A stretch of DNA of 64,000 bases from contig JBBQKG010000004.1 in NCBI GenBank assembly GCA_038326655.1, forward strand, positions 74,297 through 138,296, given 5' to 3'. The notes beneath the pieces were generated by a model that worked only from the letters and a program-made list of their open reading frames with translations, ran no database searches and had not been told where the DNA came from. The DNA comes from JBBQKG01 sp038326655 (lineage in GTDB: Bacteria; Actinomycetota; Thermoleophilia; Solirubrobacterales; JBBDJG01). Position numbers and translations under genes: made by a program. Shown piece after piece: positions 48,017-57,445 of the stretch. Position 1 is the stretch's first letter; each line of letters opens with the position of its first letter.

Positions 48017-49818
48017 GCCACGGCCGGCGCCTGCGACTCTCCGCGCTCCGACGAGCCTGGATCCCGAGCCAGGAGGAACGCGGTGTTCACGAGCGCGACG
48101 TGCGTGAACGCCTGTGGAAAGTTGCCGACGAGCCGTTTCGCGTCGACGTCGTACTCCTCCGACAGGAGACCGACGTCGTTCGACAGCCCGACGAGCCGCT
48201 CGAAGATGGAGCGGGCCTCGTCCTTGCGGCCGATCTCCACGAGCACGTCAGCGAGCCAGAACGTGCACGGCAGGAAGGCCGACTCGCCCGGCGGCAGCCC
48301 GTCGAGATCGCCGTCGGCCTCGGTCGAGTAGCGGAGCAGGAAGCCGTCGCGCGTGAGCTCGCGCTGGATCGCCTCGACGGTGCTCACGATCCGCGTGTCG
48401 GTGGCGGGGAGGAAGCCCACCAGGGGCAGCATCAGCAGGCTCGCGTCGAGGGCCTTCGACCCGAAGTGCTGCACGAAGCTGCCGAGGTCTGCGTCGTAGC
48501 CTTTGCCGAGGATCTCCGTGCGGATCTCCTCGCGAAGCCGCTTGAACCGGTCGACCGGGCCCGTCCGTTCATCCAGCTCGATCATCTTGACGGCCCGGTC
48601 GAAAGCGACCCAGCACATCACCTTCGAATACGTGAAGTCGCGCGCCGGCCCCCTGATCTCCCAGATGCCCTGGTCGGGCCGTCGCCAGGCGGACTCGAGG
48701 TACTCGAGCAGCTTCGATGCGAGCTCCCAACCCGCCTCGCTGGGGGCGATTCCCACGCTCCGAGAGAACCAGAACGAGTCCAGGACCTCGCCGTACACGT
48801 CGAGCTGGCGCTGCTCGGAGGCGGCGTTGCCGATCCGCACGGGGGCGGACCCCTCGTAGCCGGGAAGCCAGGGAAGCTCCAGCTCCGGAAGCCACCGCTC
48901 GCCCGCCGGCCCGTACATGATCTGCAGCTGGGACGGGTCGCCCGCGACCGCTCGCAGCAGCCAGTCTCGCCACGCGATCGCCTCGTCCTTGTAGCCCGCC
49001 TGGACCATCGCGTAGAGAGAGAAGGTCGCGTCGCGTAACCAGCAGTAGCGGTAGTCCCAGTTGCGCACGCCGCCGAGCTGCTCGGGCAACGACGTCGTGG
49101 GCGCCGCCACGATGCCGCCGGTGGGCGCGTAGGTGAGCGCCTTCAGGACCATCAGTGAGGTCCCCACGGCTTCCGGCCAGTCGCCCTTGTAGGTCGAGCG
49201 GGCGCTCCAGTCGCTCCAGAAGTCGGTCGTGTCACGGAGTGCCTGGCTCGGGTCCGGCGACGGCGGCGCCGCGTCCTGCGACGGGTGCCAGGTCATCACG
49301 AACGGGACCCGGTCACCCGCGCCCACCTCGAAAGCCGCGACGGTCGTGAACTTCTCGCCCCGGGTCGGGACCGGTGTCTTGATCACGAGTGCGTCCGGGC
49401 CTGCGATCGCGCTCAACGCGTGGCTGTGGCGCCGGACCCACGGGATCGCCGTGCCGTAATCGAAGCGGATCACGAGCTTCATCCGCATCGGCACCTGGCC
49501 GCTCACGCCTTCGACGATCCGGACGAGGTCGGGATAGCGGCCGCGAGGCGGCATGAAGTCGACAAGCCGCACCGTTCCCTCCGCAGTGTCGAACTCGGTC
49601 TCGAGCACGAGCGTGCCGGGCCGGTAGCGCCGCCGGGTCGCGGTCACCTCGCCCGCCGGCGTCAGGAGCCAGCGGCCGTGGCGCTCGTCGCCGAGCAGCG
49701 AGGCAAAGCAGGCGGTCGAGTCGAACCGTGGCAGGCAGAGCCAGTCGATCGAGCCGTCGCGCCCTACCAGGGCGGCGGTCTGCAGGTCGCCGATGAGGGC
49801 GTAGTCCTCGATCCGCAA
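48013..49818 (-). CDS. Glycoside hydrolase family 15 protein (trehalase/glucoamylase type)
   Basis: The 601-residue protein starts with the trehalase-like N-domain ('IEDYALIGDLQTAALVGRDG', 'DWLCLPRFDS') and has a six-hairpin toroid with 'GGVRNWDYRYCWLRDATF' and 'EIRGPARDFTYSKVM'. The C-terminal 'GNFPQAFTHVALVNTA' carries part of the active site. In mycobacteria and Thermoplasma this subfamily hydrolyses trehalose. No signal peptide is seen, so it is probably cytoplasmic. Exact substrate is not decided by sequence alone. Confidence 0.9.
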   Translation of the reverse strand: MRIEDYALIGDLQTAALVGRDGSIDWLCLPRFDSTACFASLLGDERHGRWLLTPAGEVTATRRRYRPGTLVLETEFDTAEGTVRLVDFMPPRGRYPDLVRIVEGVSGQVPMRMKLVIRFDYGTAIPWVRRHSHALSAIAGPDALVIKTPVPTRGEKFTTVAAFEVGAGDRVPFVMTWHPSQDAAPPSPDPSQALRDTTDFWSDWSARSTYKGDWPEAVGTSLMVLKALTYAPTGGIVAAPTTSLPEQLGGVRNWDYRYCWLRDATFSLYAMVQAGYKDEAIAWRDWLLRAVAGDPSQLQIMYGPAGERWLPELELPWLPGYEGSAPVRIGNAASEQRQLDVYGEVLDSFWFSRSVGIAPSEAGWELASKLLEYLESAWRRPDQGIWEIRGPARDFTYSKVMCWVAFDRAVKMIELDERTGPVDRFKRLREEIRTEILGKGYDADLGSFVQHFGSKALDASLLMLPLVGFLPATDTRIVSTVEAIQRELTRDGFLLRYSTEADGDLDGLPPGESAFLPCTFWLADVLVEIGRKDEARSIFERLVGLSNDVGLLSEEYDVDAKRLVGNFPQAFTHVALVNTAFLLARDPGSSERGESQAPAVA

Positions 49819-49831
49819 GCGTGTGGCCTCG

Positions 49832-51319
49832 CTACCCGAGCAGCTCGAGGTCGGAGACCGCGGCGTTGGACCGCCCGGTCGGAGCCTGGGTCAGCTTCGT
49901 GATCCACAGCAGGTAGTAGCGGGACGCCTGGTGGGCCGTGTCGAGCGCGACGGTCTTGCGCGTGCTGTCCATCTTGCCGCCACCCACCAGCGTCCAGCCG
50001 CTCAGGTCGGTGGGCACCTTGTCGGCGACGTAGAGCTGGAACGCCCAGCCGGCCTTGGGCGTGATGATCCGGAGCGCCCGGGCGACCACGGGCCTGCCGG
50101 CGTCGAGGTAGAGCCCGACTCCGTCCTTGATGTTGCCGAGATCGGGAGTGTCGTAGTTCTCGGTCTCCCAGGCCGTCGACTTGTCGCCGTCGAGAGCCAG
50201 TCCCCTCTGCTCGGGGTTCTCGGACCCGTCGCCGGGCGGAGGGTCGTAGTCGTGCACGGCGTTCTCGCCCAGATGGATCGGCGAGAGGTTGCCGTCCAAC
50301 GCCGAGCCGCCCGAGTCGTCGCCCGCCTTGCCGATCAGCACCACGGCGGCGACCGCGACGGCCGCCGCCACCGCGAGGTATGCGAGCACGGCTGCCACGC
50401 GGCGTGCCGCGGGCCGGCGCCCGGCGCGCACGCTCGGCAGCTGGCTCAGCACCGCGGTCGCCTCGCCGGTCGACTCGCCCGCGCGGGCGGTCTCGTAGGT
50501 GAGCGTCTCCTCCAGGTCGCGCACGAAGTCGGCCATCGACGGGTACCGGTTTTGCAGCTCCTTGGCGGTCGCGCGTTCGAGCACCCCGGCGAGCGCCGCG
50601 GACACGCCGGGGCGGCCGCGCTGCACGTCGGGAAGCCCCTCGCGCACGTGCTTCATCGCGACGCTGACGCCGCTCTCGCCCTTGAACGGAACCTCGCCGG
50701 TGAGCATCTCGTAGAGCACGATCCCGAGCGAGTACACGTCGGATTGGCCGGTCACGTCGTGGCCCATTGCCTGCTCGGGCGACACGTAGTCGGTCGTGCC
50801 GACGACCCGGCCGACCGCGGTCAGTCCCTCGCCCTCGAGGCCCTGCGCGATCCCGAAGTCGGTGACCTTCGCCCGGCCCTCGTCGTCGATCAGCACGTTT
50901 TGAGGCTTGACGTCCCTGTGCACCAGGCCGGGCTCGTGTGCGGCCTGGAGCGCCCTGCCGATCTCGATCGCGTACGCGACTGCCTCTCCGATCGGCAGCG
51001 GCCCCTCGCGCCGGATGCGCTGCTTGAGCGTTTCACCGGCGACGTGCTCGAACACTATGTAGGGGTGGCCGTGGTCTTCGCCCGCGTCGATCACCATCAC
51101 GACGTGCGGGTGTGAGAGCTGCGCGACCGTGCGCGCCTCGCGCCGGAACCGCTCCAGCGTCGCGGGGTCGCTCGACAGGTCGCTGTGCATGATCTTCACC
51201 GCGACCTGCCGCTCGAGCGTCTCGTCGAACGCCCGGTAGACGGTCGACATGCCGCCGGAGCCGATTTCGTCCTCGATCCGGTACCTGCCGCTCAGCCTCG
51301 TGCCGATCACGGTTGCCAT
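49832..51319 (-). CDS. Ser/Thr protein kinase with discoidin-like extracellular domain
   Basis: The 495-residue kinase has a catalytic domain in residues 12-270 ('EIGSGGMSTVYRAF', 'VAVKIM', 'LVHRDVKPQN', 'VTDFGIAQ', 'GTTDYVSPEQA'), a linker and a membrane helix near 310-333. The outer domain of about 145 residues has no PASTA repeats. It has 'ALDGDKSTAWETENY' and 'ALRIITPKAGWAFQLYV', the pattern of a galactose-binding/F5-8C beta-sandwich that often binds sugars. It may sense wall carbohydrate. Start is ATG at 51317-51319; the upstream spacer is shared with the DsbA-like gene. Confidence 0.9.
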   Translation of the reverse strand: MATVIGTRLSGRYRIEDEIGSGGMSTVYRAFDETLERQVAVKIMHSDLSSDPATLERFRREARTVAQLSHPHVVMVIDAGEDHGHPYIVFEHVAGETLKQRIRREGPLPIGEAVAYAIEIGRALQAAHEPGLVHRDVKPQNVLIDDEGRAKVTDFGIAQGLEGEGLTAVGRVVGTTDYVSPEQAMGHDVTGQSDVYSLGIVLYEMLTGEVPFKGESGVSVAMKHVREGLPDVQRGRPGVSAALAGVLERATAKELQNRYPSMADFVRDLEETLTYETARAGESTGEATAVLSQLPSVRAGRRPAARRVAAVLAYLAVAAAVAVAAVVLIGKAGDDSGGSALDGNLSPIHLGENAVHDYDPPPGDGSENPEQRGLALDGDKSTAWETENYDTPDLGNIKDGVGLYLDAGRPVVARALRIITPKAGWAFQLYVADKVPTDLSGWTLVGGGKMDSTRKTVALDTAHQASRYYLLWITKLTQAPTGRSNAAVSDLELLG

Positions 51320-51371
51320 CAGTGCCTAGAAGAATCCCGGATCGATCGCCCGGGGAGTAATTTGCGCCGCC

Positions 51372-52217
51372 ATGGTCAAGGTTGCGTACCACACAGATCC
51401 GGCCTGCCCGTGGTCGTGGGGACTTGAACCCGTGGTGCGCAAGCTGATGTTGGAGTTCGCGGGCAAGCTCGAATGGACCTTCGTTATGGGAGGCCTCGGC
51501 CGAAGCCTCCCACGCGACCCGGCGTCGCGTGCCCAGATGATCGAGGAATGGCTGCGCGCGAGCGCCGACACGCTCGCGCCGGTCGACCCGCTGGTATGGG
51601 CGGAGGGCGGGATCGACTCGACCTATCCCGCCTGCATGGCCGTCAAGGCGGCCGAGGAGATCGCCGCCGACCGCGGATACCGCTACCTGCGGCGGCTTCG
51701 CGAGACACTCATGTGTGAGCGCGGCAAGATCGACCACCTGGAGGCGCTGGTCCAGGAGAGCCGCGCGGCCGGTCTCGACGTCGAGCGCTTCCGGCTCACG
51801 CTGCGATCGCACGCGATCACGGAGGCGTTTGGGGCCGATCTCGAGCAGACCGAGGCGCTCGGGCGCAGGTTCAACAATCCCGTCGAGCGGGCCTCCCGCG
51901 GAGCCGGAGGCGCGCCGCTGCCGACGCTGATCTTCCGCGCCGACGGCGCTGAAAGCGAGATCGCCGGCCACCAGCCCTACGATGCCTACAGGGCCGCTGC
52001 GATCGAGGCGGGCGCCGAGCCGGTCACGGCCGCACCGCTCGGAGTCGAGGAGGCGGTTGCGCTGTTCGGCCGGGTCACCACGAAGGAGGTCGAGACGCTC
52101 TGCAACCTCCCGGGGCCGCGGGCGCCGGCAGAGCTCTTTCGCCTCGCGGAGCAGTGGCGGCTGCGCCCGCTGCGGCGGTTGACGGGCTATCTGTGGGAGG
52201 GCGCCGGCGAGCGCTAG
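51372..52217 (+). CDS. DsbA-fold (FrnE/SpxH-like) thioredoxin-superfamily protein
   Basis: The 281-residue protein has a thioredoxin-type start 'VAYHTDPACPWSWGLEP' with a single Cys at residue 13 (CPWS instead of CxxC) and a long helical insertion. Near residue 180 it has 'GGAPLPTLIFRADG' with the cis-Pro. One-Cys members include SpxH (YjbH) adaptors and isomerases, so a redox or adaptor role is possible but not decided. A TAATTT box eight bases before the ATG suggests a leaderless transcript. The gene converges with purM, sharing CTAG at the stops. Confidence 0.8.
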   Translation: MVKVAYHTDPACPWSWGLEPVVRKLMLEFAGKLEWTFVMGGLGRSLPRDPASRAQMIEEWLRASADTLAPVDPLVWAEGGIDSTYPACMAVKAAEEIAADRGYRYLRRLRETLMCERGKIDHLEALVQESRAAGLDVERFRLTLRSHAITEAFGADLEQTEALGRRFNNPVERASRGAGGAPLPTLIFRADGAESEIAGHQPYDAYRAAAIEAGAEPVTAAPLGVEEAVALFGRVTTKEVETLCNLPGPRAPAELFRLAEQWRLRPLRRLTGYLWEGAGER

Positions 52218-53314
52218 GCCGGCTTGAAGCCGCCGGCGTCGCCGACGAGCCCAGCCTGCGGGAGCACGACCGTGCCCGCGCGCTCGGTCACGTGACCGAT
52301 TCGCCGCGCGGCGGCGTAGTGGGGTCCCAGGACCTCGAGTGCACGGTCCGCGCTCTCCGCCGCGACCACGCACACGAACCCGGTGCCCATGTTGAAGACC
52401 TCGTGCATCTGCGCCGTCGGAACGCTTCCGAGCTCCGCGATCAGGCCGAAGACCGGGTGGGCCGGGAGCGGGTCGTCGATCTCGTAGCCGGCGGCCTCGT
52501 TCAGGCGCAACAGGTTCAGCATGCCGTCGCCGGTTATGTGGGCGAGGCCGTGGACGCCGGGGCCCGCGCCGAGCAGGTCGAGCGCCGCGCGGACGTAGAT
52601 CTCGGTCGGCTCGAGCAGCTCGTCGGCAACGGTGCGGCCGAGCTTTGCCGGCCGCTCGTCCAGCGCGAGGCCGGCCTGCTCGAACAGGACGCGCCTGGCG
52701 AGTGTGTAGCCGTTCGAGTGGAGACCGCTCGAGGGCAGGCCGATCAGGGCGTCACCGGGGGCGATCGAGGCACCCGACACGATGCGGTCGAGCGCGACGA
52801 CGCCGAACGCAGCGCCGACGAGGTCCAGCCCGTGCGGAGAGGGATGGCCGCGGATCATCTCCGGCAGCTGCGCCAGCTCGCCGCCCGGAATCTCGACGCC
52901 GGCCCGTTCCGCGCCGGCCTTCAGGCCGCGGGCGATCGCCGCGAGCACCTCCTCATCGGCCTCCTCGACCGCGAGGTAGTCGACCAGCGCGCGCGGCTCG
53001 GCGCCCACGCACACGAGGTCGTTGACGTTCATCGCGACGCAGTCGACGCCGACCGTGTCGAACCGCCCGGCCTGCTCGGCCACGATCAGCTTGGTGCCGA
53101 CGCCGTCGGTGCACAGCGCGATGCCGGTGTGCTCGTCGAGTGCGACGATGCTTGCGTAGTGGCCGGGTCCCACGACCGTGCGCCGCGGTCTGCCCGTGTC
53201 GATCGTCTGGAGCACCGATACGAGCGCCTCGATCGCGCTTCCGGCACGCGCAGTGTCGACTCCGGCGGCCGCATAGGCATCCGGGCCACCGGCGGCTCCC
53301 GGCGACTCGCTCAC
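52214..53314 (-). CDS. purM: Phosphoribosylformylglycinamidine cyclo-ligase
   Basis: PurM closes the imidazole ring in purine synthesis (FGAM to AIR). The 366-residue protein has 'GPGHYASIVALD', 'LCTDGVGTKLIVAEQAG', 'CVAMNVNDLVCVGAEP', 'GLPSSGLHSNGYTLAR' and 'HITGDGMLNLLR'. GTG at 53312-53314 gives the normal start. It is not next to other purine genes here. Confidence 0.95.
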   Translation of the reverse strand: MSESPGAAGGPDAYAAAGVDTARAGSAIEALVSVLQTIDTGRPRRTVVGPGHYASIVALDEHTGIALCTDGVGTKLIVAEQAGRFDTVGVDCVAMNVNDLVCVGAEPRALVDYLAVEEADEEVLAAIARGLKAGAERAGVEIPGGELAQLPEMIRGHPSPHGLDLVGAAFGVVALDRIVSGASIAPGDALIGLPSSGLHSNGYTLARRVLFEQAGLALDERPAKLGRTVADELLEPTEIYVRAALDLLGAGPGVHGLAHITGDGMLNLLRLNEAAGYEIDDPLPAHPVFGLIAELGSVPTAQMHEVFNMGTGFVCVVAAESADRALEVLGPHYAAARRIGHVTERAGTVVLPQAGLVGDAGGFKPA

Positions 53315-53333
53315 AGGACTGCCTTCACCGGGT

Positions 53334-54215
53334 TTATTCAACCGCAGCCGGAACGCGCGCCAAGGGCCGGTGCCCGTTCGCCGACGCGGTGACGACCGCC
53401 TCGCGCGCAACGGAGCGCCGGCGCATCGCCACCAGCGCGGCCGTCGCGAGCGCGGTCCGGTAGGCGACGTAGGGAAGCAGCGAGCGGCTTCTCTCGAGCA
53501 TCGCGATCAGCCGCATCGACACGAGCGTGGAGCCGAACGCGGCGCCGGCGCCGGTCGCCATCGCCCCGGCGATCCCGGGAGGCAGCGGACGCGTGGCGAG
53601 CCGGGCGCCCTTGAGCGCGGTGGCGCCGACGATCACGGGCAGCGCGATCTGCCGCGAGATCACGTTCGCGTCAGCGCGGCCGAACCCCCGCCAGCGCGCC
53701 GCGGCGAGCGTGGCACCGTTGCGCGAGACGCCCGGCGCGAGCGCGAACGCCTGCGCAAGGCCGATCACGAGTGCATCGGCGAGCGTCGCGTCCTCGCGCC
53801 CCCGCCGCTCGGGCCGCCCGTCCGCGACCGCCATCGCGGCGGATCCGGCAAGCAACGCGAAGGCAACCGGGCGGGGCTCGGACAAACGACGCTCGATTGG
53901 GCGCTCGAAGCGCAGCGCGATCGCCGCGGCCGGGGCAAACGACAGCGTCAGGGTCGCGAGATTGTGCAGTTTGAAGCCGCGCAAATACTCACCGACCTCG
54001 TTGCGCAGGCCGATCAGGAGGGCGACCGCGCCGCCCGCGTGCAGCGCCACCTCGAACGCTTTCCGGAGCTCGGGGTCGAGGTCGCCGTAGCGCCAGCCGA
54101 GCATCGCCGGCACGAGCACGAGGTGCCCGGAGCTGGAGACCGGCAGCAGCTCCGCCGGTCCCTGGATCGCACCGAGGACGACCGCGTGCGCCGGCAGGAG
54201 CCGCTCGTCGCTCAC
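53334..54215 (-). CDS. uppP: Undecaprenyl-diphosphatase UppP (BacA)
   Basis: The 293-residue membrane enzyme recycles undecaprenyl diphosphate to the monophosphate carrier for wall polymers. The two catalytic signatures are 'QGPAELLPVSSSGHL' near residue 17 and 'APGVSRNGATLAAAR' near 175 (Asn where Ser is usual in SRSG). About eight helices are present. GTG at 54213-54215 overlaps the DedA stop. Confidence 0.9.
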   Translation of the reverse strand: MSDERLLPAHAVVLGAIQGPAELLPVSSSGHLVLVPAMLGWRYGDLDPELRKAFEVALHAGGAVALLIGLRNEVGEYLRGFKLHNLATLTLSFAPAAAIALRFERPIERRLSEPRPVAFALLAGSAAMAVADGRPERRGREDATLADALVIGLAQAFALAPGVSRNGATLAAARWRGFGRADANVISRQIALPVIVGATALKGARLATRPLPPGIAGAMATGAGAAFGSTLVSMRLIAMLERSRSLLPYVAYRTALATAALVAMRRRSVAREAVVTASANGHRPLARVPAAVE

Positions 54216-54871
54216 CGGGGGTGCGTCTCGGCGGCGGGGTCCACCGCGGGCGGCCTGCGCCGGTGGCGAACGATCAGGTACACGATCCCCGCGACGACCC
54301 CCGCGACGATCGCGTAGTCGAAGTAGTGGAGCTTCTCCTGGAGGTTGCTCCAGTTGTGCCCCACCTCGCGGCCCACGATCGCCCACGCCAGCACCCACGG
54401 GATGATCCCCAGCGTGGTCAGCACCGTGAACCGCCAGAACGGCATCCTCGCGACGCCGGCCGGGAGCGAGATGAAGGTGCGGATCACCGGCAGCATCCGC
54501 GAGAAGAAGACGGTCACGCCGCCGTAGCGCTCGAACCATCGATCCGCCCACGCGAGCTGGCTCGGCGTGATGTGCAGCCATTTTCCGTGCCGCTCGATCA
54601 ACTCGACGCGGCCGAAGTAGCCGGCCGCATATGCGATCCAGGAGCCGACAAGGTTTCCGGCCACCCCGGCCACCACTATCTCCAGCAGCGTGAACCGGCC
54701 GGCTGCGACCTTGAACCCTGCGAACAGCATGATCGCCTCGCTCGACGTCGGGATGCAGGCGCTGTCGAGGAGCATCAGGAGAAAGATCCCGGCCGTGCCG
54801 AGGTCGCTGACCACATTCGTCGCGAAGTCGACGAGTGGGCCGGTCAGGGAGGCTGTCGTGAGGAGGGCCAA
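54212..54871 (-). CDS. DedA family membrane protein
   Basis: The 219-residue protein has the DedA core: 'ACIPTSSEAIMLFAGF', 'GNLVGSWIAYAAGYFGR' and 'FFSRMLPVIRTFISLPAGVA'. DedA relatives (UptA, PopT) recycle undecaprenyl phosphate or flip phospholipids. Coupling to uppP by overlapping stop and start strongly suggests a joint role in carrier-lipid recycling. The apparent start is TTG at 54869-54871. Confidence 0.9.
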   Translation of the reverse strand: MALLTTASLTGPLVDFATNVVSDLGTAGIFLLMLLDSACIPTSSEAIMLFAGFKVAAGRFTLLEIVVAGVAGNLVGSWIAYAAGYFGRVELIERHGKWLHITPSQLAWADRWFERYGGVTVFFSRMLPVIRTFISLPAGVARMPFWRFTVLTTLGIIPWVLAWAIVGREVGHNWSNLQEKLHYFDYAIVAGVVAGIVYLIVRHRRRPPAVDPAAETHPR

Positions 54872-54900
54872 CGACGTCCGTGCTCGAACGGCAGGGTAGC

Positions 54901-56001
54901 GTGCCGACCGTGCGAATCCCTCTGTTCGACACCGGAGACGTCCTGAAGGGCCTGCGGCCGGAATTCGATCGGCGCATCGCGGCGGTGCTCGACTCGGGGC
55001 GCTTCATCGGCGGCCCGGAGGTCCAGGCGCTCGAGGAAGAGCTCGCGAGCTACCTCGGGGTCGAGCACGCGATCGGCGTCGGCAACGGCACAGATGCGCT
55101 CACGATCGCGCTGCTGGCGCTCGGCGTCGGGCCGGGCGACGAGGTGCTCGTGCCCTCGTTCACCTTCTACGCGAGCGTCGAGGCGATTCCGCACACGGGG
55201 GCACGTCCGGTCTTCTGCGACGTCGACCCCGAGACCTTCTGCATCACGCGCGAGACGGTCGAGCGCGCGCTCACGCCGAAGACCCGCGCGATCATCGCGG
55301 TTGACCTGTTCGGGGCGCCGGCGCCGCTCGACGAGGTCGTGCCGTTCGCGCACGAGCGCGGCATCCAGGTGGTGGAGGACGCCGCGCAGGCGGCCGGCGC
55401 GTCGCTCGGAGGGCGCATGGCCGGCGCACTCGGTGACGTCGGCACGTTCAGCTTCTTTCCCTCCAAGAACCTGTTCTGCCTCGGCGACGGCGGCGCGATC
55501 GTGACGGACGACGACGCGGTCGCCGCGGAGGCACGCCTGCTGCGCTCGCACGGGTCGAGTGACAAGAGCACGTTCACGCGCGTGGGGTTCAACTCGCGGC
55601 TGGACGCGATCCAGGCGGCGGTGCTGCGCGCGAACCTCGAGCGGCTCGACGACCTGAACGCACGCCGCCGGTCGCTTGCGGCCGCCTACGAGGCTGCCGG
55701 GCTCGGCAGACATGTCTCGTTGCCGGTCACACGGCCCGGCGCGGAGCCGGTGCACCATCTGTACGTCGCACGTGCGCGCGACCCCGATGCCCTCACCGTC
55801 CGGCTCGCCGCCGCCGGCATCGAGGCGCGCACCTACTATCGCGTGCCGGTTCACCGTCAGCCGGCGATGGAGCGCTATCGCGACGGGGCGGAGCTTCCGG
55901 GCACCGATCGCGCGGCCGCGACCAGCATTGCGCTGCCGATGGGGCCCACCTACGGCGAGGAGACCGCCCGGGCGGTCGTCGCCGCGCTCGAGCGTGCTTG
56001 A
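54901..56001 (+). CDS. DegT/DnrJ/EryC1/StrS family sugar aminotransferase
   Basis: The PLP enzyme of about 366 residues has 'FIGGPEVQALEEELASYLG', 'GNGTDALTIALLALG', 'EDAAQAAGA' and the PLP Lys in 'FSFFPSKNLFCLGDGG'. Such enzymes aminate keto-sugar nucleotides for amino-sugar synthesis. I placed the start at GTG 54901, with AGGG just upstream; GTG codons at 54880 and 54910 are also possible. The stop overlaps the start of the polytopic glycosyltransferase, so the amino sugar may be its donor sugar. Confidence 0.9.
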   Translation: MPTVRIPLFDTGDVLKGLRPEFDRRIAAVLDSGRFIGGPEVQALEEELASYLGVEHAIGVGNGTDALTIALLALGVGPGDEVLVPSFTFYASVEAIPHTGARPVFCDVDPETFCITRETVERALTPKTRAIIAVDLFGAPAPLDEVVPFAHERGIQVVEDAAQAAGASLGGRMAGALGDVGTFSFFPSKNLFCLGDGGAIVTDDDAVAAEARLLRSHGSSDKSTFTRVGFNSRLDAIQAAVLRANLERLDDLNARRRSLAAAYEAAGLGRHVSLPVTRPGAEPVHHLYVARARDPDALTVRLAAAGIEARTYYRVPVHRQPAMERYRDGAELPGTDRAAATSIALPMGPTYGEETARAVVAALERA

Positions 56002-57445
56002 CCGCACGCATACGCGTGCGGCCCCCGCGGCGCCGCGGGGGCCCGCGGCGCTCACGCGGCTCGCGCTGCCGCCGGCCGTGATTGCCGGCGTGGCGGTCGT
56101 GCTGCGGCTCGTCTACGACCCGTGGTACCTGAACTACGACGCAAGGTACGCCCTGCTCTGGGCGCGCGATCTCTGGCACGGGTACCGCCCCGACTACGGT
56201 ACGCCGTTCGCGCCCACGCCACACCCGCTGCAGACCGCGCTCGGCTTGCTCGTGGAGCCGTTCGGCGGCTCCGACCAGCTGATGGTGTGGATCGTGCTGC
56301 TGTCCTTCGGCGCGCTCGTCTGGCTGATCTACCGGCTCGGGGCCGAGCTGTTCACGCCGTGGGTGGGAGTCGTGACGGCGCTCGTCGTCTTCACGCGCCC
56401 GGCGCTCCAGCGTGACGCATTGCTGGCCTATCAGGACATCCCCTTCGCGGCCCTGATCGTCGGCGCCGTGCTGCTCGAGGCGCGGCGTCCCCGCCGCGGC
56501 ATGCCCGTGCTCGCCGTGCTCGCGCTCGCGGGGGTCTTCCGCCCGGAGGCGTGGTTCCTCTCGGGCCTCTACGTGCTGTACATGTGGCACTCGCTGTCGC
56601 CCCGCACGCGGTTCTCCTTCTGCGCGCTCGCGGCGACCGCTCCCGCGATCTGGATGCTGAGCGACCTCCTGATCGCTCACGACGCGCTGCACTCACTGCA
56701 CGGCACCGCGGCGCTGGCGGACGAGCAGGATCGGCGGCGCCACATCAGCCAGGTGCCCTACTGGACCGCGCAGTACTTCGGGTTCACGCTGCGCGAACCC
56801 CTCGTGGTGGGTGTGCCGATCGGGCTCGTGTTCGCCTGGCTGTACCGGCGTCGCGCCGCCGCCCTGCCGATCGCGGTGGCGGCCGCGATGACCGCTGTGT
56901 TCGCGATCGGCCCGGTCTTCGGACTGCCGCTGATCGGCCGCTACCTGCGGACGCCCGCCGTGCTGCTCGCGCTGTTCTACGGGGTCGCGGTGTGCGGGTG
57001 GGTGCTGTTGCCCGAAGGCCGTGCCCGGCGACGGTGGCTCGCGGTCGGCATGTTCGCGCTCGCCCTGTCGGTGGTCTTCCTGCCACGGCACGTGAGCATG
57101 CTGGACGGCTTGCACAAGCGGATCGACCGGGAGGGCAAGCTCTACGGCGACCTGCGCGAAGTCGGCTACGCGCCCCAGGTGCGAGCCGCGTACAGGTCGT
57201 GCGACTTTCTCACCGCCGCGGATCACCGCCCGATCCCGTACCTGCGCTACTGGCTCGGCGGCAAGCCGGGAACGGTCGGCACCGCGGAGGCTGGTCCGGT
57301 GGGCGGACCGCTGGTCGTCCCGCGCCGCACCTTCTACGCTCGCCGCTTCTACCGGGAGAACCTCCCGGTGATCCACCCGCCGCCGGGCTACCACAAGGTC
57401 TACGAGAACCGCAGCTGGCGAGTCTTCGCCGCCGCGTCCTGCTAA
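55994..57445 (+). CDS. Polytopic glycosyltransferase-like membrane protein (GT-C fold)
   Basis: The 483-residue protein has roughly ten helices. The first outer loop carries 'YDPWYLNYDARYALLWARDL' style residues with Asp/Asn pairs as in GT-C enzymes, and later 'AYQDIPFAALIVGAVLLEA'. A soluble C-terminal domain of about 110 residues ends with 'GYHKVYENRSWRVF'. It probably uses a polyprenyl-phosphate sugar. GTG at 55994 overlaps the aminotransferase stop. A strong hairpin with a T-rich tail follows its end. Confidence 0.72.
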   Translation: MLDRTHTRAAPAAPRGPAALTRLALPPAVIAGVAVVLRLVYDPWYLNYDARYALLWARDLWHGYRPDYGTPFAPTPHPLQTALGLLVEPFGGSDQLMVWIVLLSFGALVWLIYRLGAELFTPWVGVVTALVVFTRPALQRDALLAYQDIPFAALIVGAVLLEARRPRRGMPVLAVLALAGVFRPEAWFLSGLYVLYMWHSLSPRTRFSFCALAATAPAIWMLSDLLIAHDALHSLHGTAALADEQDRRRHISQVPYWTAQYFGFTLREPLVVGVPIGLVFAWLYRRRAAALPIAVAAAMTAVFAIGPVFGLPLIGRYLRTPAVLLALFYGVAVCGWVLLPEGRARRRWLAVGMFALALSVVFLPRHVSMLDGLHKRIDREGKLYGDLREVGYAPQVRAAYRSCDFLTAADHRPIPYLRYWLGGKPGTVGTAEAGPVGGPLVVPRRTFYARRFYRENLPVIHPPPGYHKVYENRSWRVFAAASC

